Assembly (NCBI GenBank): GCA_902798685.1
Contig: CADBXO010000002.1
Coordinates: forward strand, 1-64,000
Direction: 5' to 3'
Source of the DNA: an uncultured Bacteroidales bacterium
Lineage (GTDB): Bacteria > Bacteroidota > Bacteroidia > Bacteroidales > Bacteroidaceae
DNA length: 64,000 bases
Below the pieces are notes generated by a model. That model saw only the letters and a list, made by a program, of their open reading frames with translations. It had not been told where the DNA came from and did no database searches. This document shows positions 47,219 through 56,334 of this stretch, in pieces. The position numbers were made by a program, and so were the translations under genes. The first letter of the stretch is position 1. The number at the start of each line of letters is the position of its first letter.

Positions 47219-49621
47219 TTACTCCTTCTTAAGCGTTTCTGCCGGATTGGTACGGGAAGCCTTGATAATTTGCCAGAGAACTGACAGGAAGGCTATCACT
47301 GTAGAGATTACAATTGCTGCCGGGAACACCCAACCATAATTCTCAGTCCTGTATGCGAAACGTTCCAGATAAAGACCGGCTGCCCAAACAGCCAAAGGAA
47401 TACCAATAACACATGCTATTCCAGACAGGATCATAAAACTCTTCACATTGTGCCAGATCTCAATCGTCACATCTGACCCGAACACCTTGCGTATTGCAAT
47501 CTGCATGGTATTTTCATCGGCAAAGTAGGTACTCATTGCCAGCAGCCCCATAAGGGCAATCAGAATGGAAAGCACGGCAAACAGTTCAACCAATCGCAAT
47601 GTGCGACGCGCCTGCCCTAACTGCTGTCTGTAAATGTCACGTAAAAAGCCGTGTCTCCAAGGAGAATCGTAGGAGCCGAACTGTTCCATCCTATACTCCT
47701 CGTATGCCTTGAGTATCTGGTTCTCATAATCCTTATCTTCACCTATCGTTCCGATAAGCAATCCGTGGCAGAAAAACGTCTCTTCAGGTCTTGTCACAAT
47801 GACACAGGCATTCTGAACGCCCAAATCACTTGCTGCAGACGATTGGGTCGGAAAATCAGTAACGACACCGCCGATATACTCAGCCATAGCACCGTTAATA
47901 CCGAACTTACGCGGGAATAACGTTGATGAATCTGACAGGTTTGCAGATCTGTAAGCCCTCTCGCACAGCCATACGGAGTGAATAAGCGGATGATGGAAAT
48001 TCTCTTGGATCTCTAATCCCAGCAGTTCAAAATAGGTGGAGTCACACGGTATGACACGCACATTGAAGTTGGTGCCGTCATCCAGCTTTATGGACTGTGT
48101 CATATTCATAATACCCGGCAGATTTCGGCCGACACCTACCTTGGTAACAAAAGGCAGTTGCTCCACTTTATCTTTGAACAGCTTCATCTGGTCATAGGTA
48201 GTCGCAAAATAATCAATGTAATATCGGTTATCGACCTGTGAATGCGTAGGGCGCTCCATCATGTGTTTCATCTGTACCTCCATAACCAGGGCCATAGAAA
48301 TGAGAAATACCGCCAGAATGTTCTGAGTGACTATAAACACCTTGCTGAACACCATCTTGTTCTTACGGCGCAGCGTGCCTTTTATCACGTCTATCGGCTC
48401 ATAGCGTGAAGCTGCCCAGGCCGGAACAAGCCCGCAGAACACACCCAGTATCAGAATTGTCAGGATGTACGCTATTATGTACTCTGGAGTGAGCAGAACC
48501 TGCAGTCTGACATCCATATCAATTGATATGACCTCTTCTTTTGAACCCAGCAAAGCATTCATTGAAGGTTCCAACAGATAAGCCAACAGCAGGGCTGCAA
48601 CAAAGCATACGGCAGTAAACGCCACAGACTCAAGGATTATCTTAAACAATATGCCGCCGCGCTCCTCGCCCAGCAATCGGCGGGTTGCAATCTCCTTGGC
48701 ACGCTTACCGCTGAGTGCAAAACTCAGGTTGATATAATTGAATATGGCCGATAAAAGGAGCAGGAACACAACCAGTGTAAGCAGATATACCAACTGTCTG
48801 TTGCCCGTCTTGAACATACCACTGCTGCGGTCAACACCCATCCAGAATATTTCATCCAATCGCCATGTATGCCAATTGTCAGTCTGTTCTCCCCATGATG
48901 GTCCGTAATCCTTTCTTACCAGATCCATCACCTTGGCATCGGCCTCCTCACGGGAAACATCGGCTCTGATTCTGTACAATGTGGTATTGTTTCCTACGCT
49001 GTTGAAATTCTTGGTCTCATCGCCGATTAATGATGAGAACCCGATATTCATGATAGCATTTGCATGGACAAAGAATGTTCCTTCAAGATCCTGTATTACT
49101 CCAACAATCACATAGTCATCGCCTTCAATCTTGAAAGACTGGCCTATAAGTGATGAAACATCTTGTCTATGGGCAATACTTAGCATCTCATTTGCTACCG
49201 ACTCGCTGATTACAACGCCTTCTTTTGTACAGAAATCACGTGGAGAACCGGCAACCCACTTTAAATATGAGAATATGTCAAAGAACTCCTCATCAACATC
49301 CAGTCCGGAAGAGGTTGCTACCGGCACCATTTCTCCACCATATTCTATCAGGGCACATTGTCTCAACGCTATACGGCTCACCTTCTCTACCTCCGGGATA
49401 TACATCTCCAGTTCCTCTTTATCCCATCGGCCCAATCCTGTCTGCTTATCGGTTCCCAGTGCATAGATACGTTTCCAGTCAGGATTTTCATGAGCCACCT
49501 GATACTGCTGCACCACATAACTGCCAATAAGTATTACAAACGCAAGGCTCACAGACAGGCCGACAGCCTCAATTGCGGTGTACAGTTTATTGCGCGACAG
49601 GAACTTTATAAAAGATTTCAT
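47219..49621 (-). CDS. MacB/FtsX-type ABC permease (second copy)
   Basis: An 800-residue inner-membrane protein in the FtsX/MacB family. An N-terminal membrane helix (IEAVGLSVSLAFVILIGSYVV) is followed by a periplasmic domain of about 240 residues (VTKEGVV-like core: FCTKEGVVISESVANEML). A three-helix FtsX block sits near residues 285-420 (LVYLLTLVVFLLLLSAIFNYINLSF), a second periplasmic region follows, and a second FtsX block lies at the C-terminus (FAVLSILIALMGLLAMSTYF). It is the fifth gene of the tolC operon and a divergent paralogue of the gene just upstream (4-bp spacing). Confidence 0.88.
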   Translation of the reverse strand: MKSFIKFLSRNKLYTAIEAVGLSVSLAFVILIGSYVVQQYQVAHENPDWKRIYALGTDKQTGLGRWDKEELEMYIPEVEKVSRIALRQCALIEYGGEMVPVATSSGLDVDEEFFDIFSYLKWVAGSPRDFCTKEGVVISESVANEMLSIAHRQDVSSLIGQSFKIEGDDYVIVGVIQDLEGTFFVHANAIMNIGFSSLIGDETKNFNSVGNNTTLYRIRADVSREEADAKVMDLVRKDYGPSWGEQTDNWHTWRLDEIFWMGVDRSSGMFKTGNRQLVYLLTLVVFLLLLSAIFNYINLSFALSGKRAKEIATRRLLGEERGGILFKIILESVAFTAVCFVAALLLAYLLEPSMNALLGSKEEVISIDMDVRLQVLLTPEYIIAYILTILILGVFCGLVPAWAASRYEPIDVIKGTLRRKNKMVFSKVFIVTQNILAVFLISMALVMEVQMKHMMERPTHSQVDNRYYIDYFATTYDQMKLFKDKVEQLPFVTKVGVGRNLPGIMNMTQSIKLDDGTNFNVRVIPCDSTYFELLGLEIQENFHHPLIHSVWLCERAYRSANLSDSSTLFPRKFGINGAMAEYIGGVVTDFPTQSSAASDLGVQNACVIVTRPEETFFCHGLLIGTIGEDKDYENQILKAYEEYRMEQFGSYDSPWRHGFLRDIYRQQLGQARRTLRLVELFAVLSILIALMGLLAMSTYFADENTMQIAIRKVFGSDVTIEIWHNVKSFMILSGIACVIGIPLAVWAAGLYLERFAYRTENYGWVFPAAIVISTVIAFLSVLWQIIKASRTNPAETLKKE

Positions 49622-49624
49622 TTC

Positions 49625-51985
49625 TTATTCATTTTTAAGTGAAACCACGGGGTTCTCCCATGCAATCTTAAGGCAGTTAAGTACCACTACCACAAGTATG
49701 ATGGCCAATACCGCTATCGTGCCGCATATGAAATAGAGAGGATTGAGAGTAACCTTCTCGGCAAACTGCTCCAGCCATTTCTGCGCCACAAATACCGTTG
49801 CCGCACAAGCCACGGCTGCCATTATCAGTGAGAGTTTCATTATCTCCCAAACAAATGTGCCCAGTATATCACGGGTGGTGGCACCGTTTATCTTGCGTAT
49901 GGCCATCTCTTTTGAACGGCGCAGGCTCTCATCACGTATAAAGCCGATGAGACCGAGCAATGCGATAAGCAATGAGAATGCCACACCCAGAATCATAGTA
50001 CTGCTCATCTTCTTGGTATCAGCATATGCAGCACGCATCTCTTGCTCATATGATATGATATCAATGTCACGGCCGTCCAATGCCTTTGAGAGAGCCTCCA
50101 TGACCTTGGGCAGAGCATCAGGGCTGACCTTGAACATTATATGCGGCATAAAGTAGTCATCATTGCCTATCTCACCGTAGAACAGGGCGTTGGGGCGCGG
50201 ATCAACACGCTGCAGATTGCCAATCAGGTAGCTCTTGTACACGCCGCAGATGGTGTAAGGGGTCACGCCCATCCCATTGGCCAGTTCAACTGCATGGGCA
50301 TGGCCGGTAATACATACCTGCTTGCCTATGATACCGTCAGACCAGTCGACAAAATCAGCCATACGTTTAACGAACTTCTCATCAACCACGACCTCACTTG
50401 AATCCCTTGGGGCACGTCCCTCGACAAACTTAATCCCCATCAGTCCGTAGAATCCGTCAGAGCACTCATACTGGTCAGCAATATTGAAAAGCTCCTCCTC
50501 TGAGCCCGGAAGCAGCACATTATCACCGCTGGAACCCTGGCACGGAATGTTATAGCTGGCAGCCGATGCCTTTACCTCAGGGATGCTGCGGAGCGTCTCA
50601 ATAGCCCTGGCCTGCGCCTGGGTGTCTCCGTCAAACATGTTGAAATAATAGAGATTCCTGTAATCATAACCGGGATCGCTGTTGCTTATCTTATCGTACT
50701 GACGGCCGATAATGACCATCATAATCACAAGGAATACATTGATGAGCACCTGGATACCTAACAGACCGAGTTTCCATCGGCGGGAGTTTTCAGTGTAGTT
50801 CTTCAGTGCGGCATATACCGGAATGCGCTGATACAGCTCTGCAGGAACTACAATGGATATAATCAGTACCAACAGTATCACAACAGCTATGGCCACTATG
50901 CTCTTGGTAACCAACAGAGTCTGGAATGGTACGCCCAGAAGGTTCTCGATAATGTTTCTGCCTGCAAATATTATGGCCGCGGCAAGCATCAGAGAGAGTA
51001 CTATATGCAGCAAAGCCTCACTGGTCAACATTCCGTAGATATTCTTGCTCTCTGCTCCGTAGCACTTCATCACACCCACCTCCTTGGAGCGTTTAACCAT
51101 TGATGAAATCACAATCAGGATATAGTTGAGCAGGGATATCAGTATTAGCAGCACTGCCACTATGGAGAGCAGGACAACCTGAGACTTGACCTTGGGATCA
51201 GACGTATGGATCTTATTGAAAGGTCTGAGGAAATAGGTCATCTTGGAGTCCTCTGAATCTATCTCCTCTATAGGCTGGTGTGCCTCCTGCATCTTGCGTA
51301 TGGCATCCTTCAGGCCATTCGGGTCTACACCCTCGGCCAGCTTGACAAAACCTTTGTAACGGTCATTACCTAACCAGTTTTCCGTACTCCACGGATAATA
51401 GGTTTCCATAGACAACAGTATATCAAAGCTAAAGCTTCCGTTATCAGGGAAATCCTCATACACGCCCTCTATGGTTCCAGGCATCTCCGGCTTGTCCTCA
51501 TTGTAAATCTGTTTTCCTATGACCGATGAATAATCGCCGGCAGTGGTGGCAAGTTTATCGGCAAAACTGCGGCTGACCATAACAGTACCCCACTTGCTAA
51601 GCGCCTTTACCGGATCACCGGCCAAAATGGGGCGGTCAAACACCTTGAAGAAACATGTATCTGCCAGAACCAGTTCTGCCGTAAGTTTGTTGCCATTCTC
51701 ATCAAGGTATGTGTTACCATTGAAAAAGAAAGTAACTCTGGTACCCGCTTCAACACCGGGAACTTCATCCATGAAACCTACTGCAACGCCACCGCTCACC
51801 TGACCGTACTCCGTTTCGTCGCCATTCATGGTGAACCATGTATGGATAGTATAGACCCGGTCAATGTCCTTGTAGAAACTGTCGTAGCTGAGTTCAAAGC
51901 ACACCTTGGCAATTAGCACGATGCCGACTGCCAAACCTACGCCCAGTGACAGGACCTTGATAAGTAAACTGTTTTTGCGTCTCAT
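49625..51985 (-). CDS. MacB/FtsX-type ABC permease (first copy)
   Basis: A 786-residue paralogue of the next gene with the same layout: N-terminal helix (VLSLGVGLAVGIVLIAKVCF), periplasmic domain (WFTMNGDETEYGQVSGG), FtsX block, second periplasmic part, C-terminal FtsX block ending VVSLKNE. It starts 2 bp after the ATPase stop, with the N-terminal region shorter than usual (MRRKNSLL). With the other permease and the ATPase it forms an asymmetric MacB-like transporter. The exported substrate is unknown. Confidence 0.88.
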   Translation of the reverse strand: MRRKNSLLIKVLSLGVGLAVGIVLIAKVCFELSYDSFYKDIDRVYTIHTWFTMNGDETEYGQVSGGVAVGFMDEVPGVEAGTRVTFFFNGNTYLDENGNKLTAELVLADTCFFKVFDRPILAGDPVKALSKWGTVMVSRSFADKLATTAGDYSSVIGKQIYNEDKPEMPGTIEGVYEDFPDNGSFSFDILLSMETYYPWSTENWLGNDRYKGFVKLAEGVDPNGLKDAIRKMQEAHQPIEEIDSEDSKMTYFLRPFNKIHTSDPKVKSQVVLLSIVAVLLILISLLNYILIVISSMVKRSKEVGVMKCYGAESKNIYGMLTSEALLHIVLSLMLAAAIIFAGRNIIENLLGVPFQTLLVTKSIVAIAVVILLVLIISIVVPAELYQRIPVYAALKNYTENSRRWKLGLLGIQVLINVFLVIMMVIIGRQYDKISNSDPGYDYRNLYYFNMFDGDTQAQARAIETLRSIPEVKASAASYNIPCQGSSGDNVLLPGSEEELFNIADQYECSDGFYGLMGIKFVEGRAPRDSSEVVVDEKFVKRMADFVDWSDGIIGKQVCITGHAHAVELANGMGVTPYTICGVYKSYLIGNLQRVDPRPNALFYGEIGNDDYFMPHIMFKVSPDALPKVMEALSKALDGRDIDIISYEQEMRAAYADTKKMSSTMILGVAFSLLIALLGLIGFIRDESLRRSKEMAIRKINGATTRDILGTFVWEIMKLSLIMAAVACAATVFVAQKWLEQFAEKVTLNPLYFICGTIAVLAIILVVVVLNCLKIAWENPVVSLKNE

Positions 51986-51987
51986 AA

Positions 51988-52668
51988 TCAGAGCTCGTTC
52001 TTAACGTCAGAAACAATCTGACCGTCAAAGAGGTCAATGGTACGCTGAGCCATAGCGGCATCCTTCTGTGAGTGGGTAACCATAACGATTGTGGTACCCT
52101 CGGCATTCAGTTCACGCAGCAGGTTCATCACCTCGCGGCCGTTCTTTGAGTCCAGGTTACCTGTAGGCTCATCGGCCAGGATCAGTTTGGGATTTGCCAC
52201 AACGGCGCGGGCAATGGCCACACGCTGCTGCTGACCGCCTGAGAGCTGCTGCGGATAGTGACCTGCACGGTGGCTTATGCTCATGCGTTTCATAATGTCC
52301 GTCACACGGCGTTTCCTCTCGGCTGAATTGATGTTCAGAAACTTGAGCGGCAGTTCTATATTATCATAAACATTCAGTTCATCAATCAGGTTGAAGCTCT
52401 GGAACACAAATCCTATGTTGCCCTTGCGGAAACGTGTTCGCTCCTTCTCCTTGAGACTTGCCACCTCTGTACCCAGCAGCTCGTATGAACCCGACGTGGG
52501 ATTGTCAAGCAGTCCAAGTATATTCATAAGAGTGGATTTACCGCAACCTGAGGGACCCATGATTGCTACGAATTCACCATCCTTGATTTCAAAAGTTACG
52601 CCATTGAGAGCGGTTGTTTCAATTTCCTCCATGCGGAAGACTTTGCTGAGATTAGTTACCTTGATCAT
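51988..52668 (-). CDS. ABC transporter ATP-binding protein (LolD/MacB type)
   Basis: A 226-residue ATPase. Walker A is GPSGCGKST, the signature motif is LSGGQQQRVAIARA, Walker B is LILADEPTGNLD and the H-loop His is in VMVTHSQKD. It is of the LolD/MacB/FtsE type, which works with FtsX-like permeases for efflux or extraction. I start it at MIKVTNLSKVFR; nine further residues upstream (from 52695) look like an untranslated A-rich leader. It is third in the tolC-hlyD-ABC-permease operon. Confidence 0.93.
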   Translation of the reverse strand: MIKVTNLSKVFRMEEIETTALNGVTFEIKDGEFVAIMGPSGCGKSTLMNILGLLDNPTSGSYELLGTEVASLKEKERTRFRKGNIGFVFQSFNLIDELNVYDNIELPLKFLNINSAERKRRVTDIMKRMSISHRAGHYPQQLSGGQQQRVAIARAVVANPKLILADEPTGNLDSKNGREVMNLLRELNAEGTTIVMVTHSQKDAAMAQRTIDLFDGQIVSDVKNEL

Positions 52669-52704
52669 TTTGTATTGTTTTTTATTGATTTTCAATTTAT
52701 TGAA

Positions 52705-53961
52705 TCAGAACATAAGTACATCGCTGTCACCGAATGTATCATATCCGGAGGTGATGACCTTCTCACCGGGTTCCAGGCCCTCAAGCACCTCATAGTACTG
52801 TGGATTCTGGCGACCTAAGCGGATCTCACGCTTAACTGCCATGGTACCCTCCTTGTTTACTACGTATACCCACTTGCCGCCGGTCTTCTGATAGAACGAA
52901 CCGCGCGGTATGATGACAGCCTCCTCCGGCTGGCCAAGCTGCAGGTTCAGATAGTAGGTCTGTCCGGCACGGATGTTATCGGGTTGCTCACCCTCAAACT
53001 TGAAATCGGCCTTGAACTTACCCTCACGGACCTCGGGATAGACCTTGCGGATTGAGGTTGAATATTTTTCGCCCTGACGCTCAAATGTTGCTTCCAGACC
53101 CGCTACGACGCGGTCAATGTAATGTTCATCTATCTGAGCCTCAACTTTATATGTGCCTACTGAGTTTATCTGACCTATCTTGGTGCCGCTGGTTATTGAC
53201 TGGCCAAGGACTACATCAAGCAGGCCAAGTTCGCCGTCAATGGGTGCCTTTACTATCAGATTGCTCTTGCGCTTACGGATCATCTGCATATTGAGTACCA
53301 TATTGTCAAGGCTCTCCTCCATGCGGTCAAGCTGGGTACCTCTGTAAAGACTGTCCTGCTTGGAACGCTCACGGATAAGCTCATACTTCTGCTGGGCCAG
53401 ACGGTAATCCTCCTCTGCCTTAAGGTAATCCTCACGGGCTATCAGCTTTTCCTCATAAAGGGATTTCTGCTGCTCATAGGCACGCTTAAGCCTGTCCACC
53501 TGAATTCCATATTCAAGCACACTCTGGTTTACGTCCAGTTTCTGCTGTTCCATCTGTATCTGAGTATTACGCAGAATATTCTCCTTCTCGGCTAGCTCTG
53601 CCTCGGAGTTCAGGATCTGCATATCCAGATTGTCATTGCTCAGGATAAGGATTGCATCACCGGCCTTGACCTCCGAACCCTCTTCAATCAGTATCTCCTG
53701 CACAATGCCTCCCTCCTGCGGACTCAGTTGGATGGTAGTCATGGGCTGAACGCGACCGCTTATGCGGATATAGTCATTGAACTCACCTTTCTGAGCCTCC
53801 GATATCATCAGCGTTTCCCTGTCAACTCTGAGCGTCTTGTCATTGGGACGGGCAATCAGATAGATCACAAATGCCACAAACAGTGCTACTGCCCAGTAAG
53901 GCAGTGCCTTCTTTGTAAACACTCTCTTGAATCCCTTCTGCTGTTCTATTATTCTATCCAT
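52705..53961 (-). CDS. HlyD-type membrane fusion protein of an efflux system
   Basis: A 418-residue periplasmic adaptor. One membrane helix near residues 24-40 (YWAVALFVAFVIYLIA), a lipoyl/barrel-sandwich domain (VQPMTTIQLSPQEGGIVQEILIEEGSEVKAGDAI), a long coiled-coil hairpin (about 115-215), a second lipoyl half (IVKAPIDGELGLL) and a beta-barrel part with a C-terminal domain. It connects the ABC permeases to TolC. It is 21 bp after tolC and 36 bp before the ATPase gene. Confidence 0.92.
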   Translation of the reverse strand: MDRIIEQQKGFKRVFTKKALPYWAVALFVAFVIYLIARPNDKTLRVDRETLMISEAQKGEFNDYIRISGRVQPMTTIQLSPQEGGIVQEILIEEGSEVKAGDAILILSNDNLDMQILNSEAELAEKENILRNTQIQMEQQKLDVNQSVLEYGIQVDRLKRAYEQQKSLYEEKLIAREDYLKAEEDYRLAQQKYELIRERSKQDSLYRGTQLDRMEESLDNMVLNMQMIRKRKSNLIVKAPIDGELGLLDVVLGQSITSGTKIGQINSVGTYKVEAQIDEHYIDRVVAGLEATFERQGEKYSTSIRKVYPEVREGKFKADFKFEGEQPDNIRAGQTYYLNLQLGQPEEAVIIPRGSFYQKTGGKWVYVVNKEGTMAVKREIRLGRQNPQYYEVLEGLEPGEKVITSGYDTFGDSDVLMF

Positions 53962-53982
53962 AGTGGTAATTGTTTTCCTGAA

Positions 53983-55320
53983 TTATAACTGGTCAATGTA
54001 ATCTGTTCCTCTGTAATATCTCAAAACGCTCTGTTTGATGACAAGCTTGAAGAGCGAGTTCATAAGGTCTGCATTTGCCTTTAACAGGCTGCCGTTTATG
54101 GTACTGAACTCAAGCGGTGACACAAGTCCCTGCTCCAGTTTCTTCATATTGAGCCTGTAAGCCTCCTGCTGAATCTGAGCCTTATGTTCAGCCTGCAGAT
54201 ATGCTGCCCAGGCACCCTCACAGTCCTGCTCTGCACGGCGGAATTCCTGAATGACCTCACGTCCCTTCTGTTCCTTCTGGGCCGATGCAATCACGCGGGC
54301 ATTACGCTTGCGTGCAATGGTGGAGTGCTTTTTCAGACCTTCAAACAGAGGAATGGAGAGCGTCATCTCTACATATTCACCTGCATTGTTGCGGAACTGG
54401 GCATTGAACGGATCTGTCTGTACTCCGTCCATATTGAAATAGCTTGTGTTCCAGCCTGCATAGACAGAGAGCTTGGGGAGCAGCTGCCAGCGGGCAGTGC
54501 TGAGTTCCCTCTCACTGTTGAGTTCATTGAGTGAAGCGATCCTGAAATCACGGTTGCCCTCAAGGATTGAGCTGTAATCATCTGCACTGCTATCAATATC
54601 CATTTCCGGCTCCGGGAGTTCAGAATCTATTACAAGTTCCTTATCCTCGGGCCAGAACATAAGGTCAGAGAGTATGGCTAACTGGTTGAGGTAAGCATTC
54701 CTGGTATCGGTCAGTCCGTACCGGCAGTCTGCCAGATCGGCCTCGGCCTGAATGACATCGGCATAACCCTTCTGTCCCAGTTCCTCCTGTTTGCGGATCT
54801 TGGCAAGCGATGCCTCGGCTGCAGCAACCTGCTCCTCATAGACATCGGCCAGACGCTTGTAATAAACCGTATTGTAATAGGCCTCCATAACTGCCAGGCA
54901 GATCTCTGACTCAGCCTGCTTTTCACGTGACTCCGATATCTCAAGGCTTGTCTTTGAGATGCGTACGTTATTGACGGCATTGAAACCGTCAAACAGGTTA
55001 ATGCCGGCGCTTATTCCATAATTGTTATGAAAAGATGTCTGATTGAAATAGGTATTCGTCTGAGGATCGATGTTACGTCCAAAATTGTAGTAGGCGTAAG
55101 TATTTGCAGTAATGGACGGCATGAATGCTGCAAGCACCGCATCACGGCGTGCTATACGTGCATCAGCGGTTTCTGCATTCCGGATAAGGACCTTTGTGGA
55201 GTTTGATACTGCAAACTCCATGCAATCCTTAAGACTCATTGTCTGTCCCCAAAGAACCCCGGAACCGCAGGCCGCCAAACCAATTGTTAAACCTAATATC
55301 CTAAAAATCCTCATTGTCAT
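53983..55320 (-). CDS. tolC: TolC family outer-membrane efflux protein
   Basis: A 445-residue outer-membrane channel with a signal peptide (RILGLTIGLAACGSGVLWGQ). Two repeated outer-membrane-efflux halves rich in alternating helices are visible (SLKDCMEFAVSNSTKVLIRNAETADARIARRDAVLAAFMPSI; AEADLADCRYGLTDTRNAYLNQLAIL). It is the first gene of the efflux operon. Upstream are a sigma-54 promoter (55352-55369) and palindromic sites (55413-55458), and the regulator pair lies next to it. Confidence 0.92.
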   Translation of the reverse strand: MTMRIFRILGLTIGLAACGSGVLWGQTMSLKDCMEFAVSNSTKVLIRNAETADARIARRDAVLAAFMPSITANTYAYYNFGRNIDPQTNTYFNQTSFHNNYGISAGINLFDGFNAVNNVRISKTSLEISESREKQAESEICLAVMEAYYNTVYYKRLADVYEEQVAAAEASLAKIRKQEELGQKGYADVIQAEADLADCRYGLTDTRNAYLNQLAILSDLMFWPEDKELVIDSELPEPEMDIDSSADDYSSILEGNRDFRIASLNELNSERELSTARWQLLPKLSVYAGWNTSYFNMDGVQTDPFNAQFRNNAGEYVEMTLSIPLFEGLKKHSTIARKRNARVIASAQKEQKGREVIQEFRRAEQDCEGAWAAYLQAEHKAQIQQEAYRLNMKKLEQGLVSPLEFSTINGSLLKANADLMNSLFKLVIKQSVLRYYRGTDYIDQL

Positions 55321-55351
55321 TTTACAGTCTGTTTTGATTACACATATTATT

Positions 55352-55369
55352 GTGCAATCAGCGTGCCAA
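55352..55369 (-). promoter_or_regulatory. Sigma-54 (-24/-12) promoter of the efflux operon
   Basis: On the minus strand TTGGCAC-N5-TTGCAC (TTGGCAC GCTGA TTGCAC) is a near-perfect match to the RpoN consensus TGGCAC-N5-TTGCW. It lies 32 bp upstream of the tolC ATG, giving a predicted start about 12 bp after the GC of -12. Confidence 0.95.
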
Positions 55370-55412
55370 ACTTGTAAAATGCTGATAATTAAGAAAGTAA
55401 GATTTGGGAGGA

Positions 55413-55458
55413 GTGTAAAGAAGTGTAAAGCTTTACACTTTTCTGTAAAGCCTTTACA
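55413..55458. promoter_or_regulatory. Palindromic upstream activator sites for the sigma-54 promoter
   Basis: GTGTAAAG-CTTTACAC is a perfect 16-bp palindrome at 55423-55438. TGTAAAG-C-CTTTACA is a second near-perfect palindrome at 55444-55458, and a half-site GTGTAAAG lies at 55413-55420. They are 44-106 bp upstream of the -24/-12 box, the usual place for an NtrC-type activator to bind. The likely binder is the regulator encoded at 56334-57671. Confidence 0.85.
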
Positions 55459-56334
55459 CTATCTGAATGTAAGGCAGAAAACAGTTTCGGTAGAGTCGCT
55501 GCGGGTAAGCTCGATAGTGCCGTTGTGGTTGCGCATGATCTGTCGCGAGATACTCAGACCTATGCCGCTGCCCTGAGCCTTGGTGGTAAAGAACGGCACG
55601 AATATCTGCTCCTGGCTCTCAGGTGATATAGGTTCGCCGTCATTTGAAACAAGCAGTATAACCTCATCATCCTGTCCCATCCTGCCGGTAATGGTAATGT
55701 GGTGTGCCCCAGCCTGAACGGCATTCTTGACAAGGTTTATGAGAATTTGGGAAACCTGTCCCTCATCAACATAGACCATAAGGTCGGGCTCATCGGCCCT
55801 ATATGAACAGACGGCTCCGGCATCAGAAACCATCTGACTGTTGAGTGAGAACACCTTGTTTATAAGTTCCTCAACCATGATGGCCTTCTTGACAGGGCGC
55901 GCCACTCCGCTTAGCTGGCGGTAAGTCTCTACAAACTTAATTAGGTTCTTTGATGAGTCCGATATGGTTTCAAGGCCGGCCTTGACATCAAGCTCACTGT
56001 GCCCGTTCTCATCCATGGACTTGGAGAGCGTATCACTGAGCGATGCCACCGGCGATACCGTATTCATGATCTCATGCGTAAGCACGCGTATCAGCTTGGT
56101 CCAGGAATCCTGCTCATGCTGCTGCCGCTGCTGCTCAAAAATGGTGCGTATACGGTTCAGAGTGCGGTTAAAGCGGTTCTTGTCACGGAAACTGAAGTTG
56201 AGTTCACCATCCTCAAGAGCATCCATCATATATGCCACCTTACGTCGGTCACCGCGCCGTGTGAGCACACAGGCTGTCACAGCTGTTACAACAACTGCGG
56301 CAAGGACAATCAGTATGACGGAGCCTATGGTCAT
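55459..56334 (-). CDS. NtrB-type sensor histidine kinase, short form
   Basis: A 291-residue kinase with a single N-terminal helix (SVILIVLAAVVVTAVTACVLT) and no periplasmic sensor. The phospho-acceptor His is in VLTHEIMNTVSPV, the N box is LINLVKNAVQAG, and the G2 box is GSGIGLSISRQIM. The ATG overlaps the TGA of the upstream regulator gene (ATGA). The absence of a recognisable sensor domain suggests a cytosolic or membrane cue. Its last bases adjoin the palindromic activator sites of the tolC promoter. Confidence 0.88.
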   Translation of the reverse strand: MTIGSVILIVLAAVVVTAVTACVLTRRGDRRKVAYMMDALEDGELNFSFRDKNRFNRTLNRIRTIFEQQRQQHEQDSWTKLIRVLTHEIMNTVSPVASLSDTLSKSMDENGHSELDVKAGLETISDSSKNLIKFVETYRQLSGVARPVKKAIMVEELINKVFSLNSQMVSDAGAVCSYRADEPDLMVYVDEGQVSQILINLVKNAVQAGAHHITITGRMGQDDEVILLVSNDGEPISPESQEQIFVPFFTTKAQGSGIGLSISRQIMRNHNGTIELTRSDSTETVFCLTFR

